Assembly: GCA_003988855.1 (NCBI GenBank)
Contig: QYAI01000003.1
Span: 248,001 to 312,000 of the forward strand
DNA: 64,000 nucleotides
Source of the DNA: Arachnopeziza araneosa
Lineage: Eukaryota > Ascomycota > Leotiomycetes > Helotiales > Arachnopezizaceae
Reading direction: 5' to 3'
Shown in pieces: positions 47,101 through 58,707 of the stretch. The position numbers were made by a program, and so were the translations under genes. The notes under the pieces are model-generated. The model ran no database searches. It was given only the letters and a program-made list of their open reading frames with translations, and was not told where the DNA came from. The stretch's first letter is position 1. Every line of letters starts with the position of its first letter.

Positions 47101-47713
47101 ATCAACGATTTGGAGATGTTGGCTGCTGGGGTTTTTGTGATGGGCACTTTCAAGTAAGTTTATTATGCTGTACTTTTTCTGGGTTTCAATTGACCATTTA
47201 TAGTTCAACTTTCCTGACCATACCAAAATCGTCATCTCTGCTGATGGCACTTGGTGTGATTTTTATCACCTACCCCTAGAGGCAGCCCGTGACCTTGCAT
47301 CTACCGGTACTATCCCTCCAGCAGCACTAGATGATCGTCAACATCTCTCCTACCCCCTTCAAACTCTTCTTAACTTCATGGCCAAGCCTACCAAGACAAA
47401 CAAGTCGACTACTCGCAAGCGTCCTGAAATCAACCCAATGATTCAAGGCATTCCTCAAGCCAACGATTTCCGTAGGAAAATCGAGTTTATCAGATCTATA
47501 GTCAAGGAATGGATTAGTAACGGCGGTATCGGAATGAGCGATATGTCTAGTGAAGGACGACTGAGATGGAAGGGACATCGTGAGCAGATCAACGTGAGAG
47601 TTCCTTACAAGCACGTTTGGGCTGCTGTTGGTGGACGCGGTGGAGATGAGAGAAAGGTTGCCTGGTTCGATCCGCGAAACCCTGACGAGATCGTACCGGA
47701 CATGAAATCATGA
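44154..47713 (+). CDS. Polo-like kinase (Cdc5/Plo1/PlkA type)
   Basis: Exons 44154-44999, 45049-45497, 45545-47153 and 47204-47713 give 1137 aa. Polo kinases drive mitotic entry, spindle function, anaphase and septation. The kinase domain (about 237-498) has the glycine loop GRLLGKGGFAICYEG, catalytic HRDLKMGNIFLD, DFG, and an activation loop with RRTTLCGTPNYIAPE, whose threonine is the activating site. Two polo boxes follow: PB1 (about 778-860) with VVKWVDYTNKFGLGYILS, and PB2 (from about 945) with VVTYYQRFGDVGCWGFCDGHF and TKIVISADGTWCDFYHLPLE. A 235-residue N-terminal extension (RRFETPVNWLGVDKCTTPR onward) is not found in yeast or animal Plks, but long N-termini are known for filamentous-fungal PlkA. 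It is in the same exon as the kinase start, so it is not a misjoined neighbour. The third intron donor (47154) is standard. Confidence 0.95.
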
Positions 47714-48921
47714 CATAAAGTGACTTTCTCTAAGCACGACTTCTAAAGTTCTACTTGAATTAGGGTTTTCTAATACATCACTTCGGAGTTCGGTGCAACT
47801 TTACCACGGATCAGTGCATATTATCGTCAGTATTATGTTTTTGCTACCATCTTCAAGGCGTTCATGGGCATTTCCAGCCGGTTCACTTTTAGCTGCATTG
47901 CAGATAGCGTTATGCGTTTAGGCGCAACGGGCTCGTCGTTTATTTGCTTCTTGCAGAATCTTATGACCCATCATGACGAGAGGGCATTTATTGAGGCCCC
48001 CATGGACTGGGAGTTTGTCAACGGGAGTTAGCATAGGTGCTTTAGTAATTCATAACTTCCTCCTTTAATCGTTGATACTTTTGATGATACACTTTGTATT
48101 TACTTAACCGAGCTACGTTCAATCGAATTAGAACAATAGTTCCCCTTACTGAATTAAATACTAAGCGTATTGAACCTCGCTTGACTCGAATCACACATAG
48201 CTTAGTTTTGAGTCGCCTTGAGTTCTGTTGAGATTTTGTTCAAGAATCTCAAATATAGCCGAAGGTAAAATAATCCAACAGGAGTTAGATACACGTTTTA
48301 ATCCTCCGAGTTCCCGTCACCGTACACGACTAAGTGATGACTCGAGATGAACCTGTACAGTACTCTGAGAGCTGTCGGATTTATGGAAAGGTAATTCTAG
48401 AGTAGTCCTCAGGATATTGAAGGGGTTGTTTTCATAGCAACATGATCTCGATTTTAGAGTGATGGTATATGATTATGGACTGGATTCACGGCTGGAAATA
48501 GAAACGATTGTCTGCATTCTCGAATTATACTTCATTCATCTGTCTCTCTTTTGGTAGTGATCAATACTCTTCTCAACACGCCGTTGCAGCAGTCTGGCTC
48601 AGCCAATCTTCCACCAAAAAAGAACGACCACCAGGCGTGCTGCTATCACTCCGTTCAAATCCACACATTAAAACTCATCTATATGCAAATGCAAATGCAC
48701 CCAATCCTTCCGCTCTGTTCAATTCCAAACCCGTTCGTCAACTAACCCGCAATCTTTATGCAGAGAACAAATCCATTCAACAGTCGGTCAATCGCGACTG
48801 AAACGCCTAGCATGCAATGCCGCGCGGTGTCCACGAAGAAGTAGAACCGCCTCTCTTCTTCCCTTTCTTGCTTCGCCATTCTTCCAATTTGAGAACTAAT
48901 ACAGTATATACACTGGCATGA
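47714..48921. other. Convergent intergenic, 1.2 kb
   Basis: No supported gene; the best frame is 97 codons (48508-48801, plus) without domain signal. It contains both 3' flanks. Confidence 0.5.
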
Positions 48922-51093
48922 TCACATGATCATGCACTCTTTCTCCTCCTTTTGGGCGGTTTTTTCGTTTCCACTACTGCTTTTCTTGATTTTCGGTGCG
49001 TTCCGTGGAGGAGCTACTTCCATTGGTACCCCTCCTGCTGCTGCGGCTCGAATGGCTGCGAGACGATGTTCGGCTCTCTCGTCCCCGGCTTCGGCAGCTT
49101 TAACATACCACACGTTAGCTTCTAATGGGTCTCGGCGGGTACCAATCCCCATCTCTGTAAAGTAGCCAACAGCATATTCGGCTTTGGTAAGTCCTACATA
49201 TCAAATCAGTGCGAGCAAAAAGAATAAGTAAAGAGGAGAATACGAACCGCATTCAGCGGCTTGGCGTGCCCATTCGTAAGCCTCATTCTCATCCTTCTCG
49301 AGGACAGGTTCCGCCCCAACCATATACCAAGCACATAACGCCATCATCGCCGCTGGATGACCTCGTTGCGCAGCGCCAGTGTAAAAATGCACGCTCAGTG
49401 CAGGATCTCGAGGGCAAGATAGCTTGCCATGTTCATATGCATCTCCTAATCTATAACAAGCTTCTGCATGACCTAAATCAGCAGCTTGAGTGAACAGCTG
49501 AGCGGCGTAGACCTCATCTTGGAACACGTCATCCCCGTATCCAGTTTCGTAAAGAAGAGCTAGATGATACGGGGCAGCGTTGTATTGGAGATCCGCTGAC
49601 TCTGTCGCTCGTTTAAGCCACTTGAGTCCCTCCCGATACTTGTTCAGGCCTAAATCACCCGAGAGACACGCACGACCTAGACGAGTCATAGCTCCTGGGT
49701 GGTTCTTGGAAGCGGATTGTCGGTAAAACTGGACAGCTTTGGCTGGATCCTTTCTACAGCCCCAACCAAATTCATAACAGAGAGCAGCGCGATAACCGGA
49801 TTCGGCGTGCCCGTGTTTACTGGCTGCTACGAAGAGGGGGAAAGCAGATCCGTAATCCTCTTTACCTTTATTGAAAAGACCAGAGGCATACCCGTCAGCA
49901 AGATAATATTGCGCGAATGGATAACTTTTGTCGGCAAGTTTCTGTAAAATATGTTTCGCCTCTGTCACAAGCTCTTGAGGCGACGATTGTGTCTTGTCGA
50001 CATAGGGACCGTCGGCCCCAGGTTTTGGGCTCAACTTCTTTGGCGTATGATCTTCCTCCCAATTTAACCCAGCATCTTGAGCGGCTTGAATGAGATACAT
50101 GGCAAAAGCATACTGTGTTTCTGCATCGTTGAGTTTCTTCACATTTTGACGATACATCTCAATAGTCTTAGCTACACTAAGCAAAGATGCATTCGTGCCA
50201 ACCGCTGAGCGTAGCTGAGAGTTATCCAGTGATATTGGAGCAGGAGGTGCCTGGGGATACGAGGTGTTCGTTAGGTCAACATAGGAAATGGGCCTTGCAT
50301 CATAAGAGCGTCCGGAATTTGCTGAAGGCGCTCGCTGTCCACCCCAACTCGGTGAATTCGCCATATGACCTGGAGAACGACCTCTAGGACCCATGTCTGA
50401 ATATGCAGAAGAAGGTCTTTGTATTGGGGTTCGTCTGTTTATTTGTAGCGTTGGTGTTAGGTGGCGATTGATAGACTGTCCCATCTCGCCCTGTTCCATT
50501 GCATTGGGGCTGCGAGCGCCTGGTCCACGGTTGAAGGTGGTGGGACTTTCTGCAGATTGCAGCTGATGGTGATATTGCAGCTGGGGCACGGATTGAATGC
50601 CATCCTCATCTATTCGTTCAGGATGTACCCGTCTTGTGCCTGGCTTTCCGGCCGAAGAACCATCAGAAGGTGATCTCGAGCTTGAACTCTCTGCAGAAGA
50701 TGTGATGGCGACCTGTGGCTGTATCTGATCTGGCACGAACGATGTCAAGTTGGGTCGGTAGGGAATATTGACTGATATAGGCGCTTTAGGATATGCACGT
50801 TCGAATTCGCCTGACTGGAACTGCTCCGATTCTTGAATCTGCCGTACCTGCCCATTGCCATTGTCCATGATCCCGCTTGAGGCTCTCGGGGGCCAGTTCT
50901 CTTGCTGGATCTTCACTTTGACTGGTGACCTAGGTGCTTCGTTCAAACGAGTTGACGATGATGTAGGAATCGAAGGTAGAGGTTTGCGGGTGTTGTTTGC
51001 AAATTTCTCTCTGAAGTCTCCGTCGGCGTAGTTCGGCGATGTAGCGTGCAGAGGCTTTCTCAAGATCGAGTTTGGAGCAGCTGGTGAGGCCAT
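48922..51093 (-). CDS. SEL1-repeat protein, Chs4/Skt5-type chitin synthase activator
   Basis: Exons on the minus strand: 51093-49248 and 49193-48922 (54-nt intron), giving 705 aa. The N-terminal half (to about residue 300) is Ser/Pro-rich. From about residue 310 there are at least seven SEL1-like repeats: YPFAQYYLADGYASG, HGHAESGYRAALCYEFG, HPGAMTRLGRACLSG, QYNAAPYHLALLYETG, HAEACYRLGDAYEHG, HPAAMMALCAWYMVG and KAEYAVGYFTEMGIG. The protein ends in CMIM, a CAAX box, so it is probably prenylated. SEL1 repeats, a disordered N-terminus and a CAAX end are the exact pattern of yeast Chs4/Skt5, the activator and localiser of chitin synthase Chs3. Fungi have several Chs4-like paralogues, so orthology is likely but not certain. 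Its right-hand neighbour is a Chs3-type chitin synthase, transcribed away from it. Confidence 0.87.
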
Positions 51094-54000
51094 GGTGTTA
51101 CTCTGCCAATCGAACCCTGAGAATGGTGTCTACGGCCTAAATCCGGATGCCCGGTCTCACGCTCTCCTATGCTCCACTTTGCTCCCTAGAGGGAGAGGCT
51201 GCACTGCCCAGACCAAGCGATGGCGTCGGCTGCTTGGTGGTGGGGGACTTCGTATTTGTGGTGCTGGGTAGGAGGTGCTTGGTAAAGGCCGGTGAACAAG
51301 GCTCCGCGAACGAGCGACTTGGCGAGATGTTCCTGGTGAATTTCCGTGTCTGAGTAGCGAGAAACCACAAAGTTAGTCAGGGCCCAAAATCTCCGTGACA
51401 CCGCACAGAATTACTTCTTCTGACAGAGGCCGCAGCCTGCCAATGACTACTTTTCCTGAAGCACGTGTGGGATGTCCTCTTACTGTAGTTGCGGCTTCCC
51501 GAGGTTTCGAGCAAGAAGTCCGTCCCGAGATCAAACGCGCGCCGTCAACACACAATGGGTCGTTTCCTCTCCTTCTGCGGCAGACTTCTCACCTTCAAGT
51601 ACGGAGTTAGTTAGTTACGTAGGCCGGTTTGGTTTAGCGGTCAGCCCCTGTCCAGATGTTGTGCCGCCTGTACCTGCAGGTAGATGGGAAGGGCTACTGT
51701 ACTTTAAAAAGGTGCTGACTGCTGCAGAGAGCTCGAAAAAGGGAGGAGAAAGAGGCGAATACGGACTTTCAATATCGAGTGGCGGCAAAAGGTTCACAGC
51801 ATGGCCACCAGAATAACGTCGACGCGGGCTGACCATCCTCCTCCTGAGAAGGCTCGGGTTTCGTTGGGTATGTGGTGACCGAGGAATGCTGGCACAAGAA
51901 TGCCGCACACAGGCACAACGTGATACTCGATGGTTCTTTTTCTTGCCGATTATCGATAGAGGTGAGACCTGATCTGAGCCTACTGCTGCAGCGATGTTTG
52001 GGCCCGCCGATTGCACCGTTGGAAGTTTAGATGGGCTTCCGGCCGTCCAAACGCCACTGGATAGGTAGAGCCGTTGCTACAGTCGATCGGGTCACCCGTG
52101 CTGCAGGGTCTTTTCCCAAATGAGGAGGGATGAAAGCTGCGGGGAACAAGCGCTCTATCACTTTCGAGAAGACGAGCGAGCGGTCGAGGAGAAACAACAA
52201 TGAACATGCCACGCTGAGTTTTTCACATACTTCGCGTCAGCCAGCCTGGCCATCACCATTTAAATGGGGAAAGAATAGGCTCAAGGACGAGGAGGGTGTA
52301 TGAGTCCAGCCCGCCCTATTCAGCCAACTCATCAAGATGCGGATGCGTACGGAGTAGTTCAAGAAATTGTTTCTAGCTAATTCTTGCGGCTGTTTGATGT
52401 CACGAGGACGTCAGGGTTGAGGTGAGTGGTACAAGCTTCACGTTCCATCCATATCCGCGACACGGAGTAAGCAACGTCGCCTTATCGAGACTTTTACTTG
52501 GGATCCCAGGGTTGGTGCGGCTCAATCTTCTTTTCCACGCATTCAAGCCGCGGGTTGCCTACAGTGCCTGGTACCTATGATCAGGAGGAGAAAAGAGAAA
52601 GAAAGGCGCCGCCCTTTCTTGGACACAGAAGGAGAGCAGGTTTCAGGGCGAACGATAGGTTACTCCGTATCGCGCGCACTTTCGAAGTCGTACAAGATCT
52701 TGTACCTGTCAGACTGGCTTTGTAATATGTCCCAGTCGAAAGAAGGAAGTGCTGCAGATAATCAAGGACACATGCTGGATCCTTTTGGCATACAATATCG
52801 GATCAATGCATCGTGAGGGCTGTTTGACAAACTCACGGGACTTTACACCATCTCCAAGGTCAATCTGCCGCATCTCTGAGGCTTCCCAAGTGCGAAGTAT
52901 CATCATGGTGAGGTTGATCCAATGAGATTCTCACCAAAAATATTGGCTATTCTTCAACATGTCACATCTGCTGGGATGGCTTCTCATCTAGAAGGAATCT
53001 GAAACTGGGTATGCCTATGATCTCCCCGAATAGCTGTGAATCTACCTTGTGCCATGTAAAGCCGCCTTATCATCAGATAAATGAGCCGCCCAAGAGAGAC
53101 CTCGTCATGATGTGCTTGGAAAAAGTCCCCAAAATCCGAGGTTGATGACGGGCCATGCTGCCTTCCCAACGGACTTCACCACCCCAGAGTCCCCGACATT
53201 CCATCAACGCCACGATGAGACAATGCACGCCTCAATGCTAATCCTCGTATCTGCTGAGCCAACTGGCTGGCTGGCTGGCTGGTTGGAGAGAGGGAGAGAG
53301 AGAGAGAGAGTTGATTCATCAGGCCCAAAAGACAGCCGACCGTGTTGGATTCGTATTCAGCACGCCCACAACAAGTCGCGCCGCCAGTTCGTGAAGTCGT
53401 CGAGAGCTTTTCTGTTCTTGTGCTGTCGTCACGCTTCCAATTTAGCAGATCGCCGGGCCAACGTATTTTTAGGAGGTTATTTTTCCAACGCCTCCTTCGG
53501 GGAGATCCTGGCGCATGGCGCATGAGGATTAGCGGAGCGGCGGGAGAACAATTGGCCCCGTCCAGTGCCTTTGGTCTGGGGGTGGCCGAAAGAATGGTCC
53601 CACGAAGAATACGAAGCGACAAACAGCAAGGGGTGTGTGCCTCCGTTTTTTGATGTTGGCTCATTCTTGAACACATCTTTTTCTACCAGCTTTGCCATCG
53701 TGACGAGAGAGAAAGATTATACCCGTTCTCTTCTCTCTTTTCGTGTTTTTCTTCTTCTTTCGTTTTGGCTTCATTACCATCACCACACTCGCTCCAGGCA
53801 TTCGATTGCCTGTCCTGTCGCTCATCTCCTATTTGAAACATTCAGCTCCGTTGCTTGCCCCTTCGTTGAACCAACAAGAGAGCGCAGCAGCTTCAACTGA
53901 CCTTTGAACACGCATCAATCCGGCTTATCATCGCATTGCGACATTGTCCATTGATATTGAGCGTCAAACAAGGATAATCACTGCGAGGGAGGGGGACGTT

Positions 54001-54327
54001 TTCCTGCAAAGAACAACCACTGCCTTGATTCTCGTCGCCCAAGGAACCGCATCCCCGCTTAGCATTGGCCAGCTTCAACATCGACAATAACATTTATTTT
54101 CTTGGAAGCACATCTTTCGTTATAAACTCATGTACGTATAAACGCTGGCATTTCTATCATCTCCCATATATGTGTTCTCTCTGCCATTCACCTGTCAATT
54201 TTTCATGCCAGACAGATAGAGGAGCATTCTTCGCTCCTGAGAACGTAAAGCAATGGTGAAGCTCAAGTAAAGATGCTTGCCGAGAACTCCTTTCTGATTA
54301 TCTACTAACCAGCAATTGAACAGAAAC
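51094..54327. promoter_or_regulatory. 3.2-kb divergent intergenic region, Chs4-type activator / chitin synthase
   Basis: No coding sequence supported. It contains a simple repeat near 53263-53310, a pyrimidine-rich block at about 53700-53800 and, just before the chitin synthase, a possible 5' UTR intron (donor GTAAAG at 54245, branch CTAAC, acceptor CAG at 54323). A five-codon upstream frame (54253-54270) would be removed by that splicing. Its length compared with other gaps in the window suggests an extended regulatory region or a long leader. Confidence 0.5.
53263..53310. repeat. (GGCT)n and (GA)n microsatellites
   Basis: About five GGCT units immediately followed by a run of GA/AG dinucleotides in the chitin synthase upstream region. 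Confidence 0.85.
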
Positions 54328-57300
54328 ATGCCGCCTTCTCAAAGGCCCCCTACTGGTGAATCTATCAACGACGAACGAAACGCGTACCGCAATTCTCCCT
54401 CACGTCGTCGCCAACCTCAGGATGAAGAATCAGGATACTATGGTGCAGCTACAGCATCTCCTTCTAGACACCGTCGCGGGCCTTCCAAATCTTCCTTCGC
54501 AGACACACTGCCTTCCCCAATCACCCCAACACCCACGACAGAGCCTTTGACACCAGGATCAAGACCAGAATCGCCGGTAATCACGCGCAAGAGGAGTCTT
54601 ATAAAGCCAGAGAGACGTCGTATGGATAGGGATCATCCCAACTATCATTACAGGCAACATGCTGCAAACATGAGCGTTCAGCCTTCCTCAACTGGTAATG
54701 ATCCAATTCTCGAAGACCTGGAGACGGACGCTGCAGCTACCGAGACATCGGGTCTAAGGAGTTCACAAGAGGCAGACTCTGAAATCTCACCGAAACCAAA
54801 AAGAGGGCGTGAGAAGAGGACGGCGCCAAAAGACGAAGGAATTCAGAAAGTAGCACCCGAGGGCCGTACAAGAATTCGCAAGCACAAGATGACGAAGGAA
54901 GAGAAGGAGATGCAGAAGCGACTTGACACCGTGAGACCACCAAGCTTATGGAACGTCTACTGTGCCATTGTTACATTTTGGTGCCCGGATTTCATGCTAA
55001 AAATATTTGGCAAACCAGCGAAAGCTCAGCAGCGAGCGTGGAGAGAAAAGATGGGTTTGATCAGCATTATCTTGTTCATAATGACATGTGTTGGATTCCT
55101 TACCTTTGGATTCACCCAAGTAGTTTGTGGTAACGGGGGAGGATTACGCCTGCATGTCAATCATGTTGATAGTGGTTACATGATCTTCCACGGCAGTGCA
55201 TATGATCTCTCAGAATCGAAGCATCCAGCGGCCGAGGGTATATCAAGCGGTTCAAATGTTCTTTACGATTTACAAGAGAAGCATGGAGGACAAGATGGAA
55301 GCTTCTTGTTTCAAAATGTCAACGGGAAATGCAAGGGCTTGATCACCGTGAGCAGCGGATCAGATGTACCAACCAACTCCGCCAACGATCTTGCTTGGTA
55401 TTTCCCCTGTACAACTTTCAATCAGGATGGCTCAAGCCCTGTCAACAAAAGCATCCCGTATTATCTGGGCTACTCTTGTCACACAATTGGTAGCGCTAGA
55501 GATGCTTTCTACAGCCTGAAAAGCGCTGGGGACGTTTATTTCACGTGGGACGACATCAAGAATAGTTCGAGAAACTTGATGGTGTACTCTGGGAACGTAC
55601 TTGACCTGGACCTGTTGAATTGGTTTAATGGGACCGAAGTGACTGTTCCTCAACAATTTGTGGAGCTCAGCGATCGCACGAGTCTGGTCAACGCTGCGGT
55701 TCATGGCAAGGATGTTACGCACGCTTGGCAGTCAAAAGAAGATAAAGCGATGGCTCAGTGCTTTGAGCAGATTATCAAGGTCGGATCGGTTGATACTGAT
55801 ACTGTTGGTTGTATCGCCTCGAAAGTTGTACTTTACGTTTCCCTGGTTTTCATTCTATCGATCGTTGTCTCAAAATTTATCCTTGCTTTGCTATTCCAAT
55901 GGTTCTTCAGCAGGAAATTTGCCGCATCCAAGACTTCGCAATCTTCAAATCCGAAGAAGAGAAACAGACAAATAGAGGAATGGTCGGACGATATTTATCG
56001 TGGTCCTCAACGTCTCCCAGGTGAAGGAAGCACTGTCCTGGGCTCTGACAGGATGAGTAAAAGGGGCAGTACTTTCCTGCCAACTACCTCTCGGTTTACC
56101 AGTCCGTATGCAGGCGACAGATTGTCACGAGTTGGAAGACCTCAACCTACTACGATGGGAAGCCAGAACTCGGCTGCCGCTCTTCTGCCTCCCAATCCAA
56201 TGTTCCGGAACCATAATAGTAGCCGAAGCAGTGTTTCACGAGACTCGCAAATGTACAATGCACCTACCGACTTTGAAGGCCCAGGCCCAGCTGGCTTCAT
56301 TCACGAAGCTGTTGTTCCGCAACCACCTGCTGATTGGCAACCGTTCGGCTACCCTCTTGCTCACGCCATCTGCCTTGTTACTGCCTATTCGGAAGGAGCT
56401 GAGGGTATTCGAACAACACTCGATTCGGTTGCTATGACCGACTATCCTAACAGCCATAAGACAATCTTGGTAGTTTGCGATGGTATGATTAAGGGTAAAG
56501 GAGAGAAATACTCAACCCCAGAAATTGTGCTCAACATGATGAAAGATCATGCTATACTACCCGAAGAGGTTCCGGCTTTCTCTTACGTTGCTGTCTCTAG
56601 TGGCTCTAAGAGACATAATATGGCAAAGGTCTTTTCGGGTTTCTACGATTATGGTCATGATTCTTCAATTCCAATCGAGAGGCAACAGCGTGTTCCCATG
56701 ATGGTTATTGTCAAATGTGGTACCCCGGATGAAGCCACCAAGAGCAAGCCAGGAAACAGAGGCAAACGTGACAGTCAAATCATTTTGATGTCCTTCTTAC
56801 AGAAGGTCATGTTTGACGAACGTATGACTGAGCTGGAGTTCGAAATGTTCAATGGCCTATGGAAAATTACCGGTATATCCCCGGACTTCTACGAAGTTGT
56901 TCTCATGGTCGACGCCGATACCAAGGTTTTCCCTGATAGTTTGACTCACATGGTTTCTGCCATGGTCAAGGATCCTGAAATCATGGGTCTTTGTGGTGAG
57001 ACGAAGATTGCCAACAAGAGAGCTACGTGGGTTTCTGCCATCCAAGTATTCGAATACTTCATCTCCCATCATCTTTCCAAGTCATTCGAATCTGTCTTCG
57101 GTGGTGTTACTTGTCTTCCGGGATGTTTCTGTATGTACAGGATCAAAGCTCCAAAAGGCGGTCAAAACTACTGGGTTCCTATCCTTGCCAACCCGGATGT
57201 CGTCGAGCATTACTCCGAGAATGTTGTCGATACCTTGCACAAGAAGAACTTGCTGCTCTTGGGCGAGGATCGTTATCTCTCTACTCTCATGTTGAGAACA

Positions 57301-58048
57301 TTTCCTAAGCGGAAGCAAGTTTTCGTTCCTCAAGCTGTCTGCAAAACCACGGTACCAGAAACCTTCAGCGTGCTTTTGTCCCAAAGACGGAGATGGATTA
57401 ATAGTACTGTCCACAATCTCATGGAACTCGTCCTCGTGAGGGATCTATGCGGCACTTTCTGCTTCAGTATGCAGTTCGTCGTTGGTATTGAGCTTATTGG
57501 AACTCTGGTCTTACCTGCTGCCATTGCTTTCACCTTCTACGTCGGTGAGTCGTGTCTAACTCATGCGCTTCGGAATACTTGGCTAACATTTACCAGTTAT
57601 CATCTCTATTGTTCGGTCGCCGCCTCAGATTATCCCTTTGGTTCTGCTCGCTCTGATCCTTGGTCTCCCTGCCGTACTCATTGTTCTTACGGCTCATCGC
57701 TGGTCCTACGTTATCTGGATGTTTATATATCTCCTCTCCCTTCCCATCTGGAACTTCATTCTCCCTACCTACGCGTTCTGGAAGTTTGACGACTTTTCTT
57801 GGGGTGATACTCGCAAGACAGCAGGTGAAAAGACAAAGAAAGCAGGAATCGAATATGAGGGTGAGTTCGACAGTAGTAAGATTACGATGAAGAGATGGGG
57901 CGAGTTTGAGAAGGAGAGAAGATTGAGGAGTCAAACTGGTTGGACTTCAGGTTACACGAGTAAAGAGGAGAGTCATCAGGGGGGGCCTGGAAGTTGGCCG
58001 CAACAGCATTCAGGATATGAGGATGGATATTCTGATGCTTTGAGTTAG
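54328..58048 (+). CDS. Chitin synthase, class IV (yeast Chs3 type)
   Basis: Exons 54328-57544 and 57597-58048 (52-nt intron) give 1222 aa, the usual class IV length. The enzyme is an integral plasma-membrane GT2 glycosyltransferase that polymerises GlcNAc from UDP-GlcNAc into chitin and extrudes it. The N-terminal 200 residues are basic and disordered. Transmembrane segments appear at about 245-265 (LISIILFIMTCVGFLTFGF) and 500-525, before the catalytic domain. Catalytic signatures are the DAD motif in VVLMVDADTKV, GEDRYLSTLML and the product-binding QRRRW in LLSQRRRWINSTVHN. Several C-terminal membrane spans follow (IIPLVLLALILGLPAVLIVL). A lumenal cytochrome-b5-like segment (about 270-400, GYMIFHGSAYDLSESKHP) fits classes IV-VI; absence of a myosin domain excludes V/VI. 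It would be the natural client of the adjacent Chs4/Skt5-type protein. Confidence 0.96.
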
Positions 58049-58707
58049 AGATAGGAGAGAGACGGCATTTGCATTGCGTGGTTGGGTAAAATTGGACAGC
58101 ATGTGCATTGTTTCCGAGGAGAAGAAAGGCGTTCTTGTTAAAGTTTGGGAATGGATTCTCCTGGTAAACCAGCGCATAGGATAGGTGTTGGTCAGATTAA
58201 AGACCTCGAATAATGCATAGTATCATACTCTGAGACTGATTTATCTTTCTCATGATCTAGAGTGACCTTTGCTATTGAAAGCCTTTGACAGCGCCTACTC
58301 TTACCTCCTACCATGGGCCACGCAAGACCTGATTGGTCCAGAGATCAGCGCCAGACCTGCCCAGTTGGATCGATGAGCTGTCAAGCTTCACGTGACTCAA
58401 GCTTCTCTTCAACCTTGCGCAAATCTTCCGACCCACAGCTTCCAGTTATCTTGGTTAAACACACCGAGTATTCACAGCTATCCCATCGTCATCAGATTGA
58501 CCCTTCGTGTTGCTTTATCGCACAATAATATCACCTTTCAAAATCCATCCAAGCTGAAAGTAGTGGCAAAACGCTTGGCGAAACCAGCCCCCCCAGTTTC
58601 CGCGCACACCAGTGTGATGGCCTCGGGTGGATCCGAATTTGAACTAGAATCTCAAGATCAAATGTAAACAACGATCTCCACCTCATCACAACAGCACCAC
58701 CACCACA
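58049..58707. other. Intergenic, 3' of chitin synthase and promoter of giant gene
   Basis: 658 bases; short frames only. The last 30 bases carry a CACCACCACA leader before the ATG at 58708. Confidence 0.5.
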
